Shown here piece after piece: positions 37,301 to 47,200 of a DNA stretch of 56,713 nucleotides (the first letter of the stretch is position 1; every line of letters starts with the position of its first letter). Where the stretch lies: positions 2,189,046 through 2,245,758 of the forward strand of contig WELB01000001.1 in assembly GCA_009602725.1 (NCBI GenBank), written 5' to 3'. The position numbers were made by a program, and so were the translations under genes. The stretch comes from Spirogloea muscicola (Eukaryota > Streptophyta > Zygnematophyceae > Spirogloeales > Spirogloeaceae). The notes under the pieces are model-generated. The model had not been told where the DNA came from and did no database searches. It saw only the letters and a program-made list of their open reading frames with translations.

Positions 37301-38575
37301 CGGGGTACGGACTGAAGAGGAAGGCACCTCCAACAGCGTCCAGTGTCCCGCTGGACCACCATCTCGAGGACAGGGCTTTCCAGGCGTGGCTGGACAGCGG
37401 CTCTCGCAGGTTGCCAGGAGCTTTGTCTGCGCTGTCTGCCAGCAAGAGCACCAGCCACGCCGACTTTGGAAGCTCGGCACTGCTGCCCGGGCACCACTGT
37501 GCACGGCAGTACAGCGGCAACTGCAAGCTGGATCAGCTGTTCCAAGATTCGCCAGACGCCCCGCGCTGCTCTCTGGAAATGGGCCAGGGCTCCTTCACAA
37601 TCAACATGGCAATGGAGCAAGACACTGCAGCTGAGGCGTTCCTGGACGGGTACCAGCTTGCGTGCGACCTGGACAAGCGGAGCACGTCGCCAGTCAAGGC
37701 CGACCTGATGGAACTTGATTGGGAGGTCGATCAGAAGCAGGTCGTCAAGCAGGAGCACATGCAGGCTGCTGGGGTCCTCTCCGACTTAGCCTGCAAGCAT
37801 GCCGAGGACGACGAAGAGGACCTCGTCGCCGAGCTGGTCCAGGAACCTCTCACATCACACAACGGACTGTCAGGTCTGGACGATCACTTGCTTTTAGGGG
37901 TTCACGTATCATCTGTTGCACAGACGGCATGGACTATATAAGAGATGGTAGGCTCTAGCTGATGTTCAATGCACCTCCTTGCCATTCAGAACGCAAGATG
38001 CGGACACAGGATCTCATATCCTTGCAGGCAAGGTAACAGCAACCGCTGCCTGTAGCACGAGGACAGAGTGCTTGCTGTCAGGTTACCTGAAATTCCACGA
38101 GATGAGCAAGTCCTGCGTTTTCTGCCCACATGCAGATCTCCCGACGTGGCTGCCGCTGGTACCACTGGATATATGCACTTCGCCGCCGTGCCCGCTAATG
38201 CAGCAGGATGAGGTGCCACTGAGGGCCAAGGAGCTGGTGCTGCCCAGCACGGAGGCGTGCTTGGAGATGCTCGGCATCTCGGCAGAGGGGGCTCCGACAG
38301 GTCAGCTGGACAGGCCTCCTGCGGAGGCAGACGAGATGACATCCGTGAGTGGTGATGTGTCGCCGGCAGCCGGCATGGCTGCTGTCCCGCAGGCGCCAGC
38401 GGAGGTCAACAACGTAGCTAGGGATGACAGGGAGGGGGGTGCTGGCGCCGCTGCCATGCTGTCGGAGGCAGGTCTGCCAACGGACATGAAGGAGGTGGTG
38501 CTACTGAGCGAGGTGCATCGAGCGCTGGAGGCAGCAAGCGACTTGGAGGAGGCCTGCAACGCTGGCTTAGACTGA
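34370..38575 (+). CDS. Transcription factor with ZF-HD-like homeodomain and LAV-type B3 domain
   Basis: Nine exons keep phase: 34370-34528, 34650-34790, 35029-35793, 35909-35989, 36305-36402, 36597-36643, 36894-36967, 37216-37873, 38136-38575 (820 aa). Residues about 44-100 are homeodomain-like: RMKISMQHYERLRKLAEKVN, TREVCSEVNMQMKQVKKW, then WIANHRPK (W93, N96, R98). Spacing and residues resemble the plant ZF-HD homeodomain (KFT...AEKLGW...FC.EVGV...VWMHN). No upstream ZF-HD zinc finger is visible. An acidic, proline-rich linker follows, with a run of DP dipeptides near residue 248. Residues about 356-460 are a B3 DNA-binding domain of the ABI3/FUS3 (LAV) type: VLFEKLLSQSDTNHLGRIIL, KEGLHLIVEDSCGGQWCFRY, RYWPNNKSKMYVLEQAGDYI and KAHGLERGDIVEFC. 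The C-terminal half is acidic and low in complexity, perhaps an activation region. The start and the acceptor of exon 3 are the least certain parts; an ATG at 35008 could start a separate B3 gene. Confidence 0.75.
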
Positions 38576-39345
38576 CCGCATCGCGGCCACCTGAGCAATG
38601 AAGCAAGCTGCAGATGACAAGCTGAGGGGCCCAGCCGCCATGCTTAGTCGAAGCAGCCAGCTGAGCACACCAATGCCCTCACAATCTGCAGCAGAGCGAA
38701 GTAGCTTCGACAGGCACTCACCACGGTCGTGCCTTCGGCAATCAGGCTGTGCATATCTTCCAGCTCGATGGACATTAGTGCCTCCATTGGTCATGGAAGC
38801 TGGAATAAGAAGACGGGCTTGAAGGACCCATGGCCAGGCAGACCGCAGTAGACAATTGCTGGCAGTAGCAACTTGCCTGCATCTCGAGACTACTTTAATT
38901 GTCAGCAATAACATATCTGTACCATGTCTAACAGAGTCAAGCATGAAAGAAGACGATGTGACAACTCTTGAAAACGACAAACTTATATTTGAGACTAAGC
39001 TCAGCATTTGGCATTGGCCCCGCGTTTGGAACCGGGCCCAACTTCTTTTGGTTGATTCCATGATTTCATCTCATTCTTGGATGGCAGCCTGGTCTTGGGC
39101 TTGCAGTTGGCACTGCTATTGTCTCGGGTACCGGCGTTTCTATGGTTGGCTGGCGGATCGGTCATACAAGCCACGAAGCACGGAGCAGCAAAATAAACAA
39201 CATAAAGTCAAGCTAAGGGCAGCAAACGGGGCCATGCTTGCTTTGGCTTTCCTGAACAGAGTGTTTGTTTCATGCGGCCTCCTTTGCTTCATGCACACCG
39301 AGCGCCGTTTCTTTCTCCCTTTGGCAAGAGCTGCTTCTTTCCCTG
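38576..39345. other. No gene seen
   Basis: This is the 3' flank of the homeodomain-B3 gene. A long plus-strand frame (38856-39677) crosses it but runs on through an H1 hairpin and LINE UTR sequence, so I treat it as chance. Confidence 0.45.
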
Positions 39346-39349
39346 TTGA

Positions 39350-40173
39350 GCAGCCGGAGGTCAGAGAAACTAGTTCCTGGCTTCGGGTCCCTGTCTATAG
39401 CCAGAGGTTGCAGCCACGGCGCGATCAGGACGCAGATCACGCGCGTATGCCTTCGGACCGCTGCGGCAAAGCAGACGGGAAGGGTACTGCGGCAACACCA
39501 ACTGCCACATGCGACGCAGCTGGGCTGGAACAAGAAGGAGAAAGTGCTCGCCCATTGAGAATAGGGGCTGGAAAAGCCAGCCCAAAAAAGAATGAACAGA
39601 GGACGAGAAGGGGGCCAGGGAAGCGCTACAAAAAACAAGCAAACAGAGAAATAAAGCAGCTACAAATCACTCAGTAACCTCTGCTAAGCAGCCGCAGGTC
39701 GGAGATGCTGGGCTCGTGGAAGTGGGTCCCCTGGCCCACAGAGCCAGAGGCAGCAGCAAGGGCTCTGGCAGTGGCTGGTTGGATCTCCTCCAGCGGCTTG
39801 CCCGGGAGGCCATCGAGCGGCGGCAGGGTTCGCCAGGCTTCAATGCTGCCGGCTCCCTCTCGCAGGTCTTTCGGATGAGGCTGGCGGTCTCGCTGCAGCG
39901 CTGTTTGGCTCATGCGGTCCACGCGCGGGCTGGCCGTGCTATGGCTGCTGCTCCCGGGTCTCGGCAAAGTGCCGCTTCTCCTGCTCCGAGTTACTCTGAT
40001 CTGCTGTTGCTCACACGTGGGTACTGAGCAGCCATCTGCATCTCCCTCTGCACCATCTTGCACTTTGTAGTGTAGTCCTTTTTCAGCACCTCTTTCTTTG
40101 GCTTTGAACATTGTCCATTCTTTTTGGGTTGGCTTTGCCAGCCCCTCTTCTCAATGGGCGAGCACCTTCTTCT
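39350..40173. repeat. Inverted LINE-tail composite bounded by H1 hairpin modules
   Basis: Order on the plus strand: a minus-oriented tail end (SFSDLRLLNR, about 39350-39400); an H1 module (39533-39600); a minus-oriented 3' UTR and tail ending LLSRGY (39601-39775); then at about 39775 a switch to a plus-oriented tail (WLDLLQRLAREAIERRQG, AGSLSQVFRMRLAVSLQR, HARAGRAMAAAPGSRQ, SYSDLLLLTRGY, stop at 40025-40027); a plus-oriented UTR; and a reverse-form H1 module (40108-40173). Two tails are therefore joined 5' to 5', and the whole is a large imperfect foldback with hairpins at both ends. Confidence 0.75.
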
Positions 40174-40373
40174 GGAACTCCCGCCGCCTGTCTCGGCTCG
40201 CCAACTGAACGACCTACGAGGCCTGGAAAAGGCGAAGCTTGCGCCCGACACGCGGCAGCAGAGACGGCCCCCGCGAAACGGCCGGGCATATTCCCCTGGC
40301 GCCACGTCACAGCTCCCTCTCTCTCCGGCCAGCCGCCCCTTTGCCGCCGTCTCCGCCCGCCGCCGTCGCCGCC

Positions 40374-42885
40374 ATGGCGTGCCGCGACGGCGACGGCGCC
40401 GCCAGCCCTCCGCTCGCGGCCGCTGCCGCCNNNNNNNNNNNNNNNNNNNNNNNNNNNNNNNNNNNNNNNNNNNNNNNNNNNNNNNNNNNNNNNNNNNNNN
40501 NNNNNNNNNNNNNNNNNNNNNNNNNNNNNNNNNNNNNNNNNNNNNNNNNNNNNNNNNNNNNNNNNNNNNNNNNNNNNNNNNNNNNNNNNNNNNNNNNNNN
40601 NNNNNNNNNNNNNNNNNNNNNNNNNNNNNNNNNNNNNNNNNNNNNNNNNNNNNNNNNNNNNNNNNNNNNNNNNNNNNNNNNNNNNNNNNNNNNNNNNNNN
40701 NNNNNNNNNNNNNNNNNNNNNNNNNNNNNNNNNNNNNNNNNNNNNNNNNNNNNNNNNNNNNNNNNNNNNNNNNNNNNNNNNNNNNNNNNNNNNNNNNNNN
40801 NNNNNNNNNNNNNNNNNNNNNNNNNNNNNNNNNNNNNNNNNNNNNNNNNNNNNNNNNNNNNNNNNNNNNNNNNNNNNNNNNNNNNNNNNNNNNNNNNNNN
40901 NNNNNNNNNNNNNNNNNNNNNNNNNNNNNNNNNNNNNNNNNNNNNNNNNNNNNNNNNNNNNNNNNNNNNNNNNNNNNNNNNNNNNNNNNNNNNNNNNNNN
41001 NNNNNNNNNNNNNNNNNNNNNNNNNNNNNCCGGGACTTCCGGTGGTTCCTGCAGAGGAGCTATGTCCTCAAGAAGTCCCTGTGTGGAATTCTAGAAGGTA
41101 TATGCCTGTCCTCTGAAGCTATATCTTCAGAAACTTCCTGTATGGGAACTGGAGAAGGCACAATTAGGACGCTAGGGTACACAGTGGGAGCTGCCGTGCT
41201 TCCAGGGTGCTGTCAGTATCTGCATGTACTTAACTCGCCAGGACTGCAGCATGTTGAACTTAGCAGTAAGTACTGTAGTCGTTCCCTTTTGTACAAAAGA
41301 GGGTGGGTTGTTATGCTTTGGCAAGTTGCTATGCCAGTCTATCAGGCCATGTCAGTCTAGCATGTATGCCCTTTAGTATGTGACTCGGTTCCAAATGACA
41401 GGAAATATATGGTCAACCCTAATCTTAAGATCCCTAAATGAGAACCCCTGGAGGGGGGGGAGGGGGGGTTGGGGGGGGGTGATGAGGTGGGGTGGGGGGG
41501 ACCTAGCTAGCTGCTCTTGGCTAAGTCCTAATGGCGAAGTTGCTTTGCAGAAAGCAGTGTGCTGAATGGAGGTTGTTTAGTAGCTTCTTGCTAACTCAGT
41601 ACTATCTGACTGGGTGCAGAGTGTGATGAAACCGTCGACTTTTTCTTCTATGACACCTCTCCCTTTGTTAGCGAATATCACCACAAGAACTATAAAGAAC
41701 ATATGATGGACTGGAGGGGTTTAAAGAGCGACAACTGGACGGCTCAGCTTAATGCACAAGTGGAGGTAGGAATTCACATTGCCATCTTTGGAGAGTTATT
41801 CCGAGATACTGCTCCTTGTTGACATTGTTGGGTTGATTTATCTTGAGTCTCAATTGTCCATGTCAGGTGAGCTGGACCCTTAGAAAGTGCAGCCAAGCAT
41901 TAAAGATCCAACAGTTAGAAGCAAGGCATGCAGTTTGTTAACTAACACAGTCATGTGTTAGTGCTTGCATCCAATAGCGACAAGGCTGAACATGCAATTT
42001 GCTTACTTGTGAAGTCAACGCTGCATGGTGTGAGACAAAGCTGTTCTCGTTTGTCTTAGCAGGAGCTAAGAGAGGCGCTTAACCAGTCCAGAGGCAGATT
42101 CAAGATAGTTATTGGTCACCATCCTATTTTCAGCTACGGCCACCATGGTGACACTGAAGAGCTAGTTGACCAGATCTCACCTTTATTGGAGGTGCATGCC
42201 CCGCTGTTCAGCGCATGCTGGCATGCCTGCGTCATATTATGTCACTCATGCGGTTTCACAGAAAGCTGGAACTGTTGAGGCAAATATATCTCCATTTTGT
42301 CGCCAGGATAAGGGGATTTCCAAGTAGAAGCTGCGAATCTGCACATGCACTCCTCTCCACCTCCGTTTTAAATTGTTCCTTCTCACCTTCTGTGAACTTT
42401 GCAGGAGTACAAGGTAGATCTGTACATGAATGGCCATGATCACGACTTGCAACATGTGAAGAAACCAGACAGGTGTACAGGATGCACCATCTTGATGATT
42501 CGCTGACACACCCATGTGTGTCTTTTTAGTGCTTGAAGTATTGCCTGCAGTTGAAGCTCTTCTGAGCATGGAATGAGATCGTTGTTGTCAATATAGCTGA
42601 GCTCAAAGTTATGCCGCTATTTTGAGCAGGTACACTCATTTCATCAACTGCGGAGGTGGATCCAAAGCTTGGCACCATGGTGACCCTCGCCTGCCAGACG
42701 ATCAATACCCCAAAGATCTCAAGTACTTCTACAACGGCCAGGGTTTTGCATCCCTACTAGTGACCAGGGAGGAGCTGCGTCTCCACTTTCACACGCTTGA
42801 GGATGACACAGCATACAGTTTACGCCTCGATAGCGACAGGAGGACAGACATGAGGAGAGGCAGCCATGGACTTCTATTGGCCTAG
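40374..42885 (+). CDS. Purple acid phosphatase (metallophosphoesterase), first part in a gap
   Basis: The start is probably ATG 40374 (MACRDGDGAASPPLAAAAA), which runs into the 599-base gap 40431-41029. Visible exons, all in phase: up to 41097 from the gap edge, 41620-41765, 42063-42191, 42405-42472, 42630-42885. Motifs: RDFRWFLQRSYVLKK, DETVDFFFYDTSPFV, FKIVIGHHPIFSYGHHG (metal-binding His block), YMNGHDHDLQHV (last metal-ligand block) and NCGGGSKAWHHGDPR, then FYNGQGFASL. These match low-molecular-weight (TRAP/ACP5-like) purple acid phosphatases, which use a dinuclear iron centre to hydrolyse phosphomonoesters. The first metal ligands (the GDWG, GDNFY and GNHD blocks) must lie in the gap, so activity cannot be judged. 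The C-terminus runs about 25 residues past the last conserved strand. The intron 41098-41619 holds a strong G-run. Confidence 0.88.
40431..41029. other. Assembly gap (599 N)
   Basis: The gap starts inside the GC-rich first exon of the phosphatase gene and ends inside a later exon. It hides an unknown number of exons carrying the N-terminal half of the catalytic domain. Confidence 0.95.
41452..41500 (+). repeat. G-run with G-quadruplex potential in a phosphatase intron
   Basis: It has at least five runs of four or more G (lengths about 8, 7, 9, 4 and 7) with loops of one to about nine bases, on the transcribed gene's coding strand, between 41098 and 41619. Confidence 0.8.
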
Positions 42886-44299
42886 TCTGACAGGCATCCA
42901 GGCTGTCTATCTACAAGCTCCAATAGGTACATTTAAAGTTAAGCAGTCACCAATAGCAGTCAAGGCTAGTTGCATTCATGTCATGTTTGCTCCTAAGGGG
43001 AAGGAGGCAGAAGAGGCCAGCCCAACAGCAAGAATAGAGTTTGGCGAGCAGCACCAATAGCAGAAGTTGTCTGATGTAGCATCATCCACAGATACTGCAA
43101 ATGACTCTTAGCTTGTAGACTCGCAGGGAGTGTCTGACAACGCCCACCAATCCCACCTCCCATCCTCTCTAGGGTCCAGTTTTCTCCACATTCTTTGCAA
43201 TTATTTATTGCCTGGGCTTGGGAGCTGCGCTCTCACATTATCAATCATTCTTAGCCTGGGCCTGGGAGCTGTGCTCTCACATTAACAGTCATTTCACGCA
43301 CTTCGGCTGGCCTCCATATCCACTCTACAAATTGGTGAGAGCTTGCTAACTGTCTCGCAAACATATGACTACCTTTTTGTGAATATCAGCTAATGATTTG
43401 TCTTTAGGACAATAAGGAAAAGCCTGAAGCTCTTGTCCCCCTTGTTGTGATATATGCCCACGTGTTCTATGTCTACATCTAGACCCATGGGTTTCGGAAA
43501 TAGGTGTGAAATATTCTCCATAACATTGTGTGCTTTCACACAAGCTGTTGCTTTACATATGGTGTCGATCCTCCAATTCGATGGTAGAATCTTGAGAGCT
43601 CATAGATAGTTGTCACTCAGGAAGCATGTACTGAACTTTGTGCCTCAGAAGCACCTCCTACTGTATCTCTCAAAGCTGTCTATAGTGGCCAATGCATGCA
43701 CTCTGTATGCTACATCAATCATGGTCTAATTGTGACAGTTTTCACGCCTTCTGCTCTCACCTCTGCTCTAGTTTCGTTTGTCGGCAATGTGATGTACCTC
43801 ACATATCATTGTTCTGAATTGGCTTATGACGTGGTTTGGCACCCGACACTATATGGCATGACAGCTGCTTCTCAGTACCTGGGCATGGAGAGCTGGATAT
43901 CATATTGATGGGCAGAGGACAAACGAGAACGAGCCTCGTTGAAGCTCGTGTCTGTGTGCAGATCAGCTTCACTGGACGGATTCTAGCACCAGCTGCACCC
44001 ACAAATTGCCTGCCTGAAGGAGCAAACAGCTAGGCATACCAAGACTTGACAAAAGCTGCCCACAAAGCAATGACAAGGCTGCCTGTGGCACAAAGTGATG
44101 CAAAACCCGCAAGCAAGCCCAACAGGGCTTAGCCTCCAAGTCAAGCCTCAGGACCCCTAACGTAGTCAGGAGTGGTCAGACCCAAGACAGCCAAAGACCA
44201 CACGTGTTACCTACTAGCGCAACATGCAGCAAGTCTGCAGGGTATAAATAATCACTGCGAAGGAATTCTCCAGCATTAATTATTGCTGTTTAAATAAAA
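42886..44299. other. Convergent intergenic region
   Basis: This separates the stops of the phosphatase gene (+) and the histidyl-tRNA synthetase gene (-). Two partial copies of CCTGGGCTTGGGAGCTG / CCTGGGCCTGGGAGCTG, each followed by GCTCTCACATTA, lie at about 43210-43282, a local direct duplication. Nothing else was recognised. Confidence 0.5.
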
Positions 44300-47200
44300 T
44301 CATAGCTCCCTATTTGGTCGAGAAGTTCGCAAGTGATCCTGCAAAACTGCGACCAAAGAATCCACTGCTATGCTACTTTCTGTCCTTTGAATCAAGTCTT
44401 TGATTTTCACTTCCCCCTTGTCTAATTCGTCAGACCCAAACAGCACCATCCATGGGATGCCCTGCCATCAAAAGAACAGTGCTTTCATTACCTTCAATTT
44501 GTTTTGATGCTAAAAAACCTTTCAAGTTACGCTGCAGGGAAGCATATTACATGCAAGTTGGCACGTAAGACATGCCAAGTCGAAGCTACGCTCACACAAC
44601 TTTGTCTGTCTATACCTATCTGTAGCTTCTTGTTGAGATCGAAGTGCAAGGCACAAAATACCGACATTAAGATTGAGTACTCTTTGCAGGACATGGCATA
44701 GGCACACATAAGCTAATCATTTGTGGCTGACCTGCTTATTAGCAAACTCGAGCTGCTTCTGCAGGTTGGGCGATGCTGCAAACACAAACTCTGCCTTAAT
44801 TCCTGCTGCCCAGAGCTTCGTACACAACTCCATACGTTTCCGAAGAAGGTCAGGCCCAATGCTGGCAATCAGTACCTCTGTCTGAGTACTCCGTATCAAC
44901 TGCAACCAAAGCGATATCATGTCTTTCAGCGAGCATAACACGTCAGCTGTATATCATGTTGGGGTCAAAGTCCTGAGTTCCGCAGCACAAGCATTGAGGC
45001 ATCAGGCAGCAGAGGGGCTGAGCTACTTTTGCTGCAATTCGGGCCACAACTACATTTCCATAGCGTCATCTACTAAGATCACAACCATCTTCAGTTGTTC
45101 GAAGTAAGTAAACCATAGTAATCAGAGGACATGGACATCTCCTGATGTAATTGTTGCCATTGCTGTTAAGCTCACTACCTCGCTTCGTTGACACTCAAGA
45201 TCCTCCATGATAGAGAACACTCGCTCAATGCCAAGTGAGACACCCACAGCAGGAACCTGTACCCAGATGCCCAAGCACTTGCTCAGAATTGCTGGGGCTA
45301 TGTGTATCAAGATAGCTCATAACACGGAAGAGGCAATGCATACTACATCTAGCAAGCATGACAAACAAACAGGCAAGACATGCTCCTACAGAGGAGCAGT
45401 ACAAGATTTAGCGGACGGACATACCTGCTTCCCGCAAAACATGCCGACCAGATTGTCATATCTCCCTCCAGCTGCAATTGATCCTACCTGCTCCATGGGA
45501 TATGATTTATGTAGCCAACCAGCATTCCGGCAACAAACATAGCACCTGGTGTTGGCTAAAGATAGGCACACAAATATCAAGCTGGCGGACTGTCATGGTG
45601 AAGCTCGTCCCAAGCTGTATACCTGTGATTCGCCTTTGAAGACAGCCTCGTATATGACTCCAGTGTAATAGTCAAGCCCTCGAGCCAAGCTCAGGTCAAA
45701 GACAATGCGGCCCAGGCATTGAAAGGATTGCAGGTAGCCGAAAAGCAAGAAGAGGTCCTCCAGAGCTGCCAGCGACTCTTTGTGGCCGGCAAATGGCCCG
45801 TCAGGAGACCTGAGCTCCTGCAGAAGCGAGAGTGGCTCGCCCCGCTTGGAGACAAAGGTCCCTATCCTGTCAGCGACATCTACTGGCAGGCCCTTCTCAT
45901 TCACCTGCCAGACCAAGTCGTGAACAAACACCTCAATGGATGTCCCTCTTATCCTTCCACAAGCATGACAGCGGAATGCCGTCTCTTTGCACACTTGGAT
46001 TACTCGGCATGCATGACAACTTGTAGATCTGGCTCTGATTATGGGACTATTACAGGCATGTTGCGAAAAGCCCCACTAGCCTATTGCACCCACTGCTCTC
46101 TTGTCAACCCTCTTTGCACTCGAGCACCGAGGGGCAATGGCATCAGACCATCTCAGCTCGAACATCTTCCCAGGACTCCTTGTCAAGCTTGTCAATAGCT
46201 GAGCAGATGGCGCGGAATCTGGTAGGTGGAACACCGCAAATGTCCAGCATGCCGTCCAGCAATCGTCTGTGGTTCAGCTTTATCTGGAGCACTCTTGATC
46301 AGACAATGCTTGCTTCGTAAGCATCAAGCTTGTAGAAGAGCAAACAAGTACGCATGCCGGCATAGCCATGGCAATGGAGGACACAACTTCCTTGCAGGAA
46401 AGCAACGCAGACCATCGGGCTCAGGGCTGACCTCAAACTCCCCGATACTGAGCTCCTCCAGGATCTCCGTGATGACTTTGAGGATTTCAGCATCAGGTAC
46501 CATGGGGATGTAGGTGCCTGCAATGTCAAAGTCGCACTGGTAGAATTCACGGTATCTACCCTGGTTCATCTGAGGATTATCTCGTCTGTACACCTGCAAA
46601 TTTGTGGCACACAATGAGCAGGTAAGAGAATATTAGTGTGATGGTTAAAAGAGGCTGGGTTACTGCTGGTTACATCTGTTGACATGCAATGAGGGTGCCA
46701 GTGAGGCTCACTCGAGCAATGTGGTACCGCTTGATGTTCCCCACACTGTGCATCGCCAAGTACCTCGCAAAGGGTACTGTCAGGTCGTAGCGTAGGGACA
46801 GAATCTCTCCTCCCTGAGAAGAAATTGATTGGCACGCAAGAGAGACATTCGACATCAACAGGTGCAGGCTTTGCAGTGTCTGCTCTGCAACAGCACTTGA
46901 CTACTGCCTGGAAGCGGCACTGAAGAGCTGCAACGTTCATGCTCGCTGGCATGGAAAATCATCTGGACCTGATCTGCGAGGTCATAGATGAGCTTGGAGT
47001 CCTCGCCGTACTTGCCCATGAGGGTTTCCCGCAGCTCGAACACGGGGGTGTCCAGCGCCACGCCCCCGTGACGCTTGAATACAGCCGTAATGATAACAAA
47101 GGCCTTCTCGCGGATTGCCATCTGGTCCGGCAAGAAATCTCTAGTGCCCTGTATACAAGGAAGAGGCAGTATTACAATGAGCAGTGCTGAGCTTGCAGCA

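Noticed and set aside
38856-39677. Plus-strand ORF of 273 aa
   Set aside because: Its last third is an H1 hairpin and LINE 3' UTR read in the wrong direction, and the first part has no recognisable domain.
40111-41360. Three plus-strand ORFs of 327-373 aa across the large gap
   Set aside because: They are mostly X residues from the N run. Only the part from 41030 that fits the phosphatase exon is real, and its frame before the gap is unknown.
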